Positions 15,588 to 23,259 of a stretch of DNA of 64,000 nucleotides are shown here, in pieces (position 1 is the first letter of the stretch; each line of letters begins with the position of its first letter). A model generated the notes under the pieces. That model was not told the DNA's origin and did not search any database. It saw nothing but the letters and a program-made list of their open reading frames with translations. Made by a program: the position numbers and the translations under genes. Origin of the DNA: Bradyrhizobium sp. 21 (GTDB taxonomy: Bacteria; Pseudomonadota; Alphaproteobacteria; Rhizobiales; Xanthobacteraceae); NCBI RefSeq assembly GCF_023073335.1, contig NZ_JADPJG010000035.1:577879-641878 (forward strand). Direction: 5' to 3'.

Positions 15588-16523
15588 TTGGATTGTTTCG
15601 TGCTCACAACGCCTCATTCTGCGCCCGGCCTGCGCTCAATCGAGCCGCGCGCAGCCTTGCCGGCCTTGTTGCCGATCTTGCCAGCGTTGCCGCGCTCTGC
15701 CGGCCGGCTGGCCATGGCGGCCCTGTGCGGGATGGTTTTGGCGTGGGCGGCGGAGCCTGCGGCGGCGCAAGGCAAGCTCGAGGCGCAATATGAGGCCTCG
15801 CTGTCAGGCATTCCGGTCGGCAAGGGCGCCTGGAACATCGAGATCGGCGACGACGTGTTCGCGGCCGCGGCCTCCGGCGGCACCTCGGGGCTGCTGAAAT
15901 CGTTCGCGGGCGGGTCGGGCACCGGCGCCTCGCAAGGCCGCGTGGTCAACGGCGCGCTGGTCGCGACCGGCTACCAGGCTTCCACCACCACCTCGAAGAA
16001 GACCGAAGAGATCCGCATCACGCTCGACAAGGGCAATGTGAAGGATTTTGCCATCGTGCCGGAGCCTCCGGTCGATCCCGACCGCATCGTCGTCACCGAT
16101 GCGCATCGCCGCGGCGTCTGGGACCCGATGACGGCCTCGCTGGTGCGCGTATCCGGCACCGGCGACGTGCTGTCGGCGGACGCCTGCCACGGCAGCGCGG
16201 CCGTGTTCGACGGCCGCATGCGCTACGAGCTCAAGCTCGATTTCAAGCGCATGGAAACGGTGAAGGCGGAGAAAGGCTACAAGGGCCCGGTCGTGGTCTG
16301 CTCGCTGTTTTTCGTGCCCGTCGCCGGCTACATCCCCGATCGCCCCGTGATCAAATACCTCGCCGCCCAGCGCAACATCGAGGTCGCGTTCGCGCCGATC
16401 GCCGGAACGCGCATCCTGGTCCCGTTCTGGCTGAAAGTGCCGACGCCCCTGGGGCCGGCGATGCTGGAAGCCACCAGCTTCATCACCTCAGCCCAGCCCC
16501 CGCGGGTCGCGAAGACGCAATAG
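15588..16523 (+). CDS. DUF3108 domain protein, exported
   Basis: Up to 311 residues. GKLEAQYEASLSGIPVGKG followed by a beta-strand-rich body with TTTSKKTEEIRITLDKGNVK matches DUF3108 proteins, which are periplasmic and of unknown function. A hydrophobic segment, MAALCGMVLAWAAEPAAAQ, precedes the mature part and should be the signal core. The start is uncertain: TTG 15588, GTG 15600 or ATG 15714. The ATG alone would leave no basic n-region, so one of the upstream starts, giving RSAGRLAMAAL, is more likely. It is flanked by two copies of the same palindromic repeat. Confidence 0.82.
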   Translation: MDCFVLTTPHSAPGLRSIEPRAALPALLPILPALPRSAGRLAMAALCGMVLAWAAEPAAAQGKLEAQYEASLSGIPVGKGAWNIEIGDDVFAAAASGGTSGLLKSFAGGSGTGASQGRVVNGALVATGYQASTTTSKKTEEIRITLDKGNVKDFAIVPEPPVDPDRIVVTDAHRRGVWDPMTASLVRVSGTGDVLSADACHGSAAVFDGRMRYELKLDFKRMETVKAEKGYKGPVVVCSLFFVPVAGYIPDRPVIKYLAAQRNIEVAFAPIAGTRILVPFWLKVPTPLGPAMLEATSFITSAQPPRVAKTQ

Positions 16524-16928
16524 GCCGCGCTTCCCCCTTGCCTGCGGTTCCAAGCCAGATACAAAGACACGTGATTTCAATGACATCCCTACTGTGCATG
16601 GGGTTGTTTTCGCGTTTTTTGATTGGAGGGGCCGCTGGGTAGGGAATCCATTTGACTCCTCCCCGATTCTGATTCGACTCCGCGCTGTCCCCAATTTTAA
16701 GGAAGTCGTCATCGAAACGCCGCTTGTGCGGCAGGGCAAAACTCCATCTAGTGCACAACTCACGCGAGTCCCGCGACATGTTGCGAGAACGGAACGGGAC
16801 TCCGAGGCGAGTCAGCGATTCGGCCGCGATTCGTTCTGGAGTCGTTCCGAAGCTTAAGTTGAGCGGGAAAAGCGTCGCAAAGTGAGACAGTTGCGCGAGA
16901 TCTGGGGAGAGCGCTCGCACCCACTCGG
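16524..16928. other. Gene-free stretch before a repeat element
   Basis: About 400 bases downstream of the DUF3108 gene with no supported coding region. It is less GC-rich than its surroundings (TTTTCGCGTTTTTTGATTGG near 16610). A plus frame 16594-16857 is open but has no ribosome site or recognisable protein. Short scattered CGACTC/GAGTC words recur (16675, 16765, 16798, 16832) without a clear period. It could be remnant DNA. Confidence 0.4.
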
Positions 16929-17032
16929 TGTCATCGCCCGGCTTGACCGGGCGATCCAGTACGCCGAGACGGTTGTGGTTGAGCCGAGGAGCCGCGGCGT
17001 ACTGGATGCCCCGGTCAAGCCGGGGCATGACA
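16929..17032. repeat. Palindromic intergenic repeat (TGTCATCGCCCG family, copy 2)
   Basis: Starts TGTCATCGCCCGGCTTGACC and ends GGTCAAGCCGGGGCATGACA. The arm hairpins are GCCCGGCTTGACCGGGC and GCCCCGGTCAAGCCGGGGC, which are also mutually complementary. Relative to the copy at 15293-15395 the stem bases have changed on both sides together, so pairing is kept. It lies about 100 bases upstream of the helicase gene. Confidence 0.85.
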
Positions 17033-17137
17033 GCGAAGCGAGGGCCGCGTTCGGAGATATGACCGACAGATCCCAGCCCCCGTCACGCCCCATCCGGCAC
17101 TGACATTCGCCCAAATCGCCATTACCTAATCCCGCAG

Positions 17138-20100
17138 ATGCCTTTTTCCTCCTCCCCCTTCGCTTCCGAGCGGCTCCCCGGCGCCGGCGTCACTGCGGTG
17201 CTCGGGCCGACCAACACCGGCAAGACCCATCTCGCCATCGAGCGGATGCTCGCGCATCCCTCCGGCATGATCGGGCTGCCGCTGCGCCTGCTCGCGCGCG
17301 AGGTCTACAACAAGATCGCCGCGCGGGTCGGCAGCGATGCCGTCGCGCTGATCACCGGCGAGGAGAAGATCAAGCCGAAATCGCCGCGCTACTGGGTCTC
17401 GACCGTCGAGGCGATGCCGCGGGATCTCGACGTCTCCTTCCTCGCCGTCGACGAAGTCCAGATCGCCTCCGACCTCGAGCGCGGCCACGTCTTCACCGAC
17501 CGCATCCTCAACCGCCGCGGCCGCGACGAGACGCTGCTGCTGGGTGCGGCCACCATGCGCCCGATCATCGAGCGGCTGTTGCCCGGCGTCTCCATGATCA
17601 CGCGGCCGCGCATGTCGCAGCTCGAATTCGCCGGCGACCGCAAGATCACGCGCCAGCCGCGCCGCACCGCCATCGTCGCCTTCTCCGCTGACGAGGTCTA
17701 CGCCGTCGCCGAGCTGATCCGCCGCCAGCATGGCGGCGCCGCCGTGGTGCTGGGCTCGCTGTCGCCGCGCACCCGGAACGCACAAGTGGCGATGTTCCAG
17801 AACGGCGACGTCGACTATCTCGTCGCCACCGATGCCGTCGGCATGGGCCTCAATCTCGACGTCGACCACGTCGCCTTCGCCTCCGACCGCAAGTTCGACG
17901 GCTACCAGTTCCGCCGCCTGACGCCGTCGGAATTCGCGCAGATCGCCGGCCGCGCCGGCCGCGCCACCCGCAACGGCACCTTCGGCACCACCGGCCGCTG
18001 CGCGCCATTCGAGCCCGAGCTCGTCAATGCGCTGCAGAACCACACCTTCGACCCCGTGAAGGTTTTGCAATGGCGCAATTCGAAGCTGGATTTCGCCTCC
18101 CTCGGCGCGCTCCAGGTGTCGCTGAACCAGTCGCCCGGCCCTGAGGCGCTGACGCGCGCGCCTGTTGCCGAGGACATGCGCGTGCTCGACCATGCCGCCC
18201 GCGACGCCGAGGTGCGCGATATCGCGCATGGCAAGGCGGCGGTGGAGCGGCTGTGGGAGACCTGCCAGGTCCCGGACTACCGAAAGCTGTCGCCCGCCGC
18301 CCATGCCGAGCTGGTCACGACGCTGTACGGGTTCCTGATGCGGAAGGGATGTATCCCCGATTCCTGGTTCGCGGCCCAGATTGTCCAGGCCGACCGCGTC
18401 GACGGCGACATCGACACGCTGTCGGCCCGGATCGCGCAGATTCGCACCTGGACCTTCGTCGCCAACCGTCCGGACTGGCTGAAAGACCCCGAACGCTGGC
18501 AGGGGATCGCCCGCGACGTCGAAAATAAATTATCGGATGCGCTCCATGAACGCTTGACTGAGCGTTTCGTTGATCGCCGGACCAGTGTATTGATGCGCCG
18601 CCTGCGGGAGAACACGAGCTTGAATACGGAAATCGGCAAGACCGGCGAAGTCATCGTCGAAGGCCATGTCATCGGCCGCCTCGATGGCTTCACCTTTGCA
18701 CCGGATGCGGCGGAAGCCGGCTCCGATGCGAAAGCGTTGCAGGCTGCAGCGCAGGCCGTGCTCGCCGGCGAGATCAACGCGCGCGCCGAAAAGCTGGGCA
18801 ACGCGCCGGACGAGCAGTTCGTGCTGACCTCGGAAGGCATCATCCGCTGGACCGGCGACGCCGTGGCGCGGCTGTCTGCCGCAGATGACGCGCTGCATCC
18901 GCGCATCCGCATCATCTCGGACGAGCGTCTCACGGGTGCGCCGCGCGACAAGGTGCAGGCCCGGCTCGACCTCTGGCTCAAGACCCATATCGAAAAGCTG
19001 CTCGGGCCGATGTTCGAGCTGTCGAAGGCCGAGGACGTCACCGGCATCGCCCGCGGCATCGCCTATCAGCTCGTCGAGGCGCTCGGCGTGCTGGAGCGGC
19101 AGAAGATCGCCAACGAGCTGAAGGACCTCGACCAGCCCTCGCGCGCCGTCCTGCGCAAATACGGCGTCCGCTTCGGCGCCTATCACATCTATTTCCCCGG
19201 CCTGCTCAAGCCGGCCGGGCGCGCGCTGGCCGCGCTGCTCTGGGCGCTGAAGCAGGACAATGTCGATCCTTCCGCGCTGTCGGGCGCGCAGCATCTGGCA
19301 TCTTCGGGCCGCACCTCGTTTCCGGTCGACAAGCAGCTGCCGCGCGATGCCTATCGCGTGCTCGGCTACAAGCAGGCTGGCGAGCGCGCCGTGCGCGTCG
19401 ATATTCTGGAGCGCCTTGCCGATCTGATCCGCCCGGCGTTGGCCTGGCGCGAGAACGCGTCCGGCGAAAAGCCCGCCGGCGCGTTCGACGGCCGCAGTTT
19501 TGTCGTGACGCAGGCGATGACGTCGCTCACCGGCTCGGCCGGCGAGGACTTCGCATCCGTGCTGCGTGCGCTCGGCTATCGCATGGACAAGCGCCCGCCG
19601 CTGCCGGCGAAGCCCGCCGCAACTGTTGCTGAGCCGGCTGTTGCTGACGCGGCTGCTGCTGACGCCTCCAGCGAAGAGACGTCCGCAACCGAAACGCCGG
19701 TCGAGGACGCCGCAGCGCCGGCGGATTCCGCGATCGAAGCCGCCGCCGAGCCTGTCACCGTCGAAGACGCGCCCGGAATGGAGCCGCACGACGAGCCCGC
19801 GCACGAAGAGCCGGCGCTCGAAGCTTCCCCTGAGGTCCCCGTCACGCCGGAAGACGCTCCCGGCATCGCGCCGCCTGCGGAAGAGACTGTTGCGTCCACC
19901 GAGGCTGTCGAAGCCGCTCCTGCCGATGCCGCTCCCGCCGAAGCCGCGGCAACGGAAGCCGCTGCGTCGGCCGATGCGGCTGCGCCTGCGGAGCCCGCGG
20001 CTACGCCCACCGAGCCCGAGCTCATCGAGGTCTGGCGTCCCGGCGGCCGTCACGAGGATCGCAAGCCGCGCCACGAGCGCCATCGCCATCAGCGTCACAA

Positions 20101-20599
20101 CAACCAGCCGCGTTCGCAGGCCGGTGCTGAAGCCGGCAGCACGCCTGCCGAAGGCGAAGCAGCGCAGGCGGCCGACGGCGAGAAGCGCGGTGAGCAGCGG
20201 CATCGCCACGGTGGCGGCCATCGCAGGGATTCTGGCCGGGATGGCGGCAGGGATTTCCGCAAGCCGCGCGAAGCTGGCGCCGAAGCCGCGCCGCGTCCCG
20301 AGGGACGCGACGACAAGAATCGCCGCTTCGAGGGCAAGAATGGCGGCAACAAGGACCGCGACAACAAGGACCGCGACAACAAGGACCGCAACAAGGGCAA
20401 GTTCGGCGGCGATCGCGACAAGGGCCGCGACAACCGTGGCCGCGACCGCGACAAGGGCCGCGATCGCCAAGGCGGTCCGTCGCTGCGCCCCTACGCCTCG
20501 AGCGCGACCCCGCGCGAGCGCGATCGTCCGGTCGATCCGAACTCGCCCTTCGCAAAGCTCGCCGCGTTGAAAGAGCAGCTTTCGGGGCGCAAGGAGTAG
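17138..20599 (+). CDS. SUV3-like DExH RNA helicase with long disordered C-terminal tail
   Basis: 1153 residues. The helicase core is N-terminal: Walker A GPTNTGKT at 23-30, DEVQ box at 105-108, and TDAVGMGLNLDVDHVAFASD with QIAGRAGR at 268-275. This is the SUV3/DExH branch found in mitochondria and alphaproteobacteria, which unwinds RNA for degradation. Helical domains continue to about residue 810. The remaining 340 residues are low complexity: an Ala/Glu/Pro acidic stretch, then a basic His/Arg/Gly/Asp-rich stretch with tandem NKDRD repeats, probably RNA- or protein-binding and unstructured. The next gene encodes an S4 RNA-binding protein read almost immediately after, so they are likely co-transcribed. 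Confidence 0.93.
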   Translation: MPFSSSPFASERLPGAGVTAVLGPTNTGKTHLAIERMLAHPSGMIGLPLRLLAREVYNKIAARVGSDAVALITGEEKIKPKSPRYWVSTVEAMPRDLDVSFLAVDEVQIASDLERGHVFTDRILNRRGRDETLLLGAATMRPIIERLLPGVSMITRPRMSQLEFAGDRKITRQPRRTAIVAFSADEVYAVAELIRRQHGGAAVVLGSLSPRTRNAQVAMFQNGDVDYLVATDAVGMGLNLDVDHVAFASDRKFDGYQFRRLTPSEFAQIAGRAGRATRNGTFGTTGRCAPFEPELVNALQNHTFDPVKVLQWRNSKLDFASLGALQVSLNQSPGPEALTRAPVAEDMRVLDHAARDAEVRDIAHGKAAVERLWETCQVPDYRKLSPAAHAELVTTLYGFLMRKGCIPDSWFAAQIVQADRVDGDIDTLSARIAQIRTWTFVANRPDWLKDPERWQGIARDVENKLSDALHERLTERFVDRRTSVLMRRLRENTSLNTEIGKTGEVIVEGHVIGRLDGFTFAPDAAEAGSDAKALQAAAQAVLAGEINARAEKLGNAPDEQFVLTSEGIIRWTGDAVARLSAADDALHPRIRIISDERLTGAPRDKVQARLDLWLKTHIEKLLGPMFELSKAEDVTGIARGIAYQLVEALGVLERQKIANELKDLDQPSRAVLRKYGVRFGAYHIYFPGLLKPAGRALAALLWALKQDNVDPSALSGAQHLASSGRTSFPVDKQLPRDAYRVLGYKQAGERAVRVDILERLADLIRPALAWRENASGEKPAGAFDGRSFVVTQAMTSLTGSAGEDFASVLRALGYRMDKRPPLPAKPAATVAEPAVADAAAADASSEETSATETPVEDAAAPADSAIEAAAEPVTVEDAPGMEPHDEPAHEEPALEASPEVPVTPEDAPGIAPPAEETVASTEAVEAAPADAAPAEAAATEAAASADAAAPAEPAATPTEPELIEVWRPGGRHEDRKPRHERHRHQRHNNQPRSQAGAEAGSTPAEGEAAQAADGEKRGEQRHRHGGGHRRDSGRDGGRDFRKPREAGAEAAPRPEGRDDKNRRFEGKNGGNKDRDNKDRDNKDRNKGKFGGDRDKGRDNRGRDRDKGRDRQGGPSLRPYASSATPRERDRPVDPNSPFAKLAALKEQLSGRKE
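20348..20392 (+). repeat. Tandem 15-bp repeat within the helicase tail
   Basis: Three consecutive copies of AACAAGGACCGCGAC (the last with one change), encoding NKDRD NKDRD NKDRN in the disordered tail. Copy number is likely to vary between strains by slippage. Confidence 0.8.
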
Positions 20600-20603
20600 T
20601 CCC

Positions 20604-20894
20604 ACGACGACCGAGCGGCAGCGCCTCGACAAATGGCTGTGGCATGCGCGGGTGGTGAAGGCGCGCACGTCGGCGGCTGAGCTCGTCGAGTCCGGACACG
20701 TCCGCATCAACGGCGCGCGCGAGAAATCGCCGGGACATGCGATCAAGATCGGGGACGTGCTCACCGTCGCGCTCGATCGCACTGTTCGCGTCTTGAAAGT
20801 GACAGCCTTCAACGAGCGCCGCGGCGATGCTGACTCGGCGCGCGTGCTCTACGAGGAGCTCAGTGAAGGCCGTCCAAATTCTCAGCGCAATTAA
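20604..20894 (+). CDS. S4 domain RNA-binding protein (Hsp15-like), apparent ACG start
   Basis: 96 residues if read from ACG at 20604: TTERQRLDKWLWHARVVKAR begins the S4 domain, followed by SGHVRINGAREKSPGHAIKI and VLTVALDRTVRVLKV. S4 proteins of this type bind structured RNA, and Hsp15 binds stalled 50S subunits. No ATG, GTG or TTG is available in frame before GTG 20652, which would remove RLDKWLWHAR, the core first helix. A perfect AAGGAG (20591-20596) lies seven bases before the ACG. This is the position where a start is expected, so either ACG is used or an ATG has mutated. It is translationally close to the helicase gene (stop at 20599). Confidence 0.8.
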   Translation, partial: TTTERQRLDKWLWHARVVKARTSAAELVESGHVRINGAREKSPGHAIKIGDVLTVALDRTVRVLKVTAFNERRGDADSARVLYEELSEGRPNSQRN

Positions 20895-21026
20895 TTGCGC
20901 ATTGAATTCATTTCTTGGTCGATCAAGCACATAAAGCCGTCATGATCGGCCGTTCCCGACCTTGCGGCGCCGGGCCATCCGCGCTACGCAAGCCGCGAGT
21001 TTTAAAAGAGCTTTTCGGAGCGTTGG

Positions 21027-21365
21027 ATGACTTACGTCGTCACTGAAGCCTGCATCAAGTGCAAGTACACCGACTGCGTCGAGGTCTGCCCGGTCGACTG
21101 TTTCTACGAGGGCGAGAACATGCTCGTCATCCATCCTGACGAGTGCATCGATTGCGGCGTGTGCGAGCCGGAATGCCCCGCCGACGCCATCAAGCCGGAC
21201 ACGGAACCGGGCCTGGAAAAGTGGCTCACCGTCAACGCCGACTACGCCAAGAGCTGGCCGAACATCACCCAGAAGAAAGAATCACCTGCCGACGCCAAGG
21301 AATTCGACGGCGTGGAAGGCAAGTTCGACAAGTATTTCTCCTCGAACCCCGGCTCCGGCGACTAA
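21027..21365 (+). CDS. fdxA: Seven-iron ferredoxin FdxA
   Basis: 112 residues, [20 protein letters not shown] at the start, as in Azotobacter ferredoxin I and alphaproteobacterial FdxA. Cys9, Cys17 and Cys50 fit the [3Fe-4S] ligands, and Cys21, Cys40, Cys43 and Cys46 the [4Fe-4S] ligands; Cys12 and Cys25 are the extra conserved cysteines. The C-terminal extension after residue 60 is the usual one. It carries low-potential electrons in the cytoplasm. RBS-like GGAGCG precedes the ATG. The carD gene follows on the same strand but with its own promoter. Confidence 0.96.
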   Translation: MTYVVTEACIKCKYTDCVEVCPVDCFYEGENMLVIHPDECIDCGVCEPECPADAIKPDTEPGLEKWLTVNADYAKSWPNITQKKESPADAKEFDGVEGKFDKYFSSNPGSGD

Positions 21366-21433
21366 TTCGGGCTCAAACTTAACCCTAATAGCGGCGTTGC
21401 CGCCGAAAACCAGCCCTTACGACCCCTAAATCA

Positions 21434-21461
21434 TTGATTTTTGCGGGAAATGTGCTATATT
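21434..21461 (+). promoter_or_regulatory. Probable sigma-70 promoter of carD
   Basis: TTGATT (21434-21439) and TATATT (21456-21461) with a 16-base spacer. Transcription would start near 21468, which rules out translation from the in-frame start at 21441 and leaves a long leader before the CarD coding region. Confidence 0.65.
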
Positions 21462-21710
21462 GGGCACATTAAGCTGAACCCCCCGTCAGCCCAGTTGGCC
21501 CGTTGGGTTCCCGTGAAACCAAATGTCGAACAGGGGCGTGGCAGTTTCCGCGCGCAGGCTGTGTCACAGAAAACGCGTAAAAAGAGTACTTCAGCGAGGG
21601 CTTCCCATAAGGAGGCCAAAAAAGTCGCCGCGGCCAGCCGTAGCGCATCCAAGGGTCGGACCGCGACGAAGGCGCCGGCTGCAAAGTCCTCGAAGAACAA
21701 AAGAAGCGCA

Positions 21711-22589
21711 ATGCCTCACAAGACTGCCAAACCGGCCGCGAAAGCGACCGCTGCCAAGCCTGTTGCTGCCAAGCCTGCCGTCGCCAAGCCTGCCGTCGCC
21801 AAGCCTGTTGCTGTCAAGCCTGCTGTCGCCAAGGCACCCGCTGCCAAGGCTCCCGCTACCAAGCCCGCCGCGCCGAAGGCTCCTGTTGCTGCTGCGCCTG
21901 CCAAGGCTCCTGTCGTTGCCGCCAAGCCGGCCGTGAAGCCCGCTGCGCCCGCGCCGAAGATCGAGGAAAAGAAGGTCGTGACCCAGCGCCAGGGCTTCAA
22001 AGCCAACGAATTCGTCGTCTATCCCGCTCACGGCGTCGGCCAGATCCTCGCCATCGAGGAGCAGGAGATCGCCGGCGCGAAGCTCGAGCTGTTCGTCATC
22101 AACTTCATCAAGGACAAGATGACGCTGCGCGTGCCGACCGCCAAGGTCGCCAATGTTGGCATGCGCAAGCTGTCCGAGCCCACGCTGGTGAAGAAGGCGC
22201 TGGAGACCCTCAAGGGCCGTGCCCGCGTCAAGCGCACCATGTGGTCGCGCCGCGCGCAGGAATACGAAGCGAAGATCAATTCGGGCGACATCGTCGCGAT
22301 CGCGGAAGTCGTGCGCGACCTCTATCGCTCCGAGTCGCAGCCCGAGCAGTCCTACAGCGAACGCCAGCTCTATGAAGCCGCGCTCGACCGTCTCTCCCGC
22401 GAGATCGCGGTGGTGCAGCACTCGACCGAGACCGAAGCGGTCAAGGAGATCGAGGCCCAGCTCGCCAAGAGCCCGCGCCGCACCGGCGCCAAGTCCGAAG
22501 CCGCCGAAGGCGAGGGCGAGGCAGATGCCGAGGGCGATACCGACGAGACCGAGGGCGGCGGTACCACGGTCGCCGACGAAGCCGCGTAA
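21711..22589 (+). CDS. CarD family transcriptional regulator
   Basis: 292 residues from the ATG at 21711. The same frame is open upstream and lysine/alanine-rich from a GTG at 21561, so the true start may be there. After an Ala/Lys/Pro/Val region built of repeated AAKPAVAKPAV-like units (about residues 10-85) comes the CarD RNA-polymerase-interacting domain: QGFKANEFVVYPAHGVGQIL, then DKMTLRVPTAKVANVGMRKL, and the helical DNA-binding part with RRAQEYEAKINSGD and SERQLYEAALDRLSREIA. CarD proteins bind the RNA polymerase beta subunit and stabilise open complexes at promoters, including rRNA promoters. The C-terminus is acidic. A strong terminator follows. Confidence 0.9.
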   Translation: MPHKTAKPAAKATAAKPVAAKPAVAKPAVAKPVAVKPAVAKAPAAKAPATKPAAPKAPVAAAPAKAPVVAAKPAVKPAAPAPKIEEKKVVTQRQGFKANEFVVYPAHGVGQILAIEEQEIAGAKLELFVINFIKDKMTLRVPTAKVANVGMRKLSEPTLVKKALETLKGRARVKRTMWSRRAQEYEAKINSGDIVAIAEVVRDLYRSESQPEQSYSERQLYEAALDRLSREIAVVQHSTETEAVKEIEAQLAKSPRRTGAKSEAAEGEGEADAEGDTDETEGGGTTVADEAA

Positions 22590-22618
22590 GCGTCTCGCAG
22601 CGTTCATCGCAACAGATC

Positions 22619-22648
22619 AAAAGCCCGGCCGTTTGGCCGGGCTTTTTG
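22619..22648. terminator. Strong rho-independent terminator after carD
   Basis: A 12-bp perfect stem AAAAGCCCGGCC / GGCCGGGCTTTT with loop GTTT, followed by T residues on the plus strand and preceded by A residues that serve as a T tract on the minus strand. It can therefore terminate both carD and, in principle, transcripts from the minus side. Confidence 0.92.
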
Positions 22649-22680
22649 TTGTGCGTGTGCCATCTCTCAACAAATGCGGT

Positions 22681-22706
22681 GTCGTCCCGGCGAATGACGG
22701 GACGAC
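22681..22706. repeat. Short GTCGTCCCGG inverted repeat
   Basis: GTCGTCCCGGCGAATGACGG followed by GACGAC, an imperfect inverted repeat. It resembles the outer arms of the larger elements at 31185-31306 and 41149-41309 and looks like a minimal or deleted copy, lying between carD and regR. Confidence 0.6.
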
Positions 22707-22725
22707 GAAGGGAGTGGCTTTTCGC

Positions 22726-23259
22726 TCATTTCACCGGCCGCTTCTCGAGCTTTCGCGCCAGCGTCCGCCGGTGCATCCCCAGCCTTCGCGCAGCTTCCGA
22801 AATATTAAAATCCGTCTCGATCAGGGTCTGGTGGATGCGCTCCCATTCCAGCGTCTTGATCGAGGTCGGCCGGGCGTCCAGCGCGACCTCGGTGTTGCCC
22901 TCGGCCTTGTTGAAGGCGGCTTCGATGTCGTCGGTATTCGACGGCTTCGCCAGATAATGACATGCCCCCAACTTGATCGCCTCGACGGCGGTGGAGATGC
23001 TGGCAAAGCCTGTCAGCACCACGATCAGCATATCAGGGTCGTGCATATGCAAAAGCTCGACACAGGCGAGGCCCGAGGCGCCGCCGAGCTTGAGGTCGAC
23101 CACGGCATGGCTGAACGATCGCTCCTCCAGACCTTTGCGGACCTCTTCGATCGAGGCGGCCAGGACGACGTCGTAGCCGCGGCGCTCGAAAGAGCGCTTC
23201 AGCGTGCGCGCGAAGCCCTCGTCGTCCTCGACGACGATGAGCGAACGGTCAGGCGTCAA
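22726..23259 (-). CDS. regR: Redox response regulator RegR (ActR/RegA/PrrA family)
   Basis: 177 residues. The receiver domain has the acidic pair EDD at 11-13, phospho-acceptor Asp55 in VVDLKLGG, Thr in VLTGFAS and Lys in YLAKPS. The C-terminal Fis-type helix-turn-helix, NISEAARRLGMHRRTLARKL, is almost invariant in ActR/RegA/PrrA/RegR proteins. These regulators control respiration, carbon fixation and nitrogen fixation in response to redox state. In B. japonicum the homologue is RegR, acting with RegS upstream of nifA control. The start overlaps the end of regS by 11 bases, so they are co-translated. Confidence 0.93.
   Translation of the reverse strand: MTPDRSLIVVEDDEGFARTLKRSFERRGYDVVLAASIEEVRKGLEERSFSHAVVDLKLGGASGLACVELLHMHDPDMLIVVLTGFASISTAVEAIKLGACHYLAKPSNTDDIEAAFNKAEGNTEVALDARPTSIKTLEWERIHQTLIETDFNISEAARRLGMHRRTLARKLEKRPVK

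Noticed and set aside
19566-20570. Plus-strand frame inside the helicase tail in another frame
   Set aside because: Out-of-frame translation of a low-complexity region; an Arg/Pro/Ser string without any domain.
18530-20812. Long minus-strand frame opposite the helicase gene
   Set aside because: Antisense to the helicase; the translation is Arg/Gly/Val-biased with no domain and no ribosome site.
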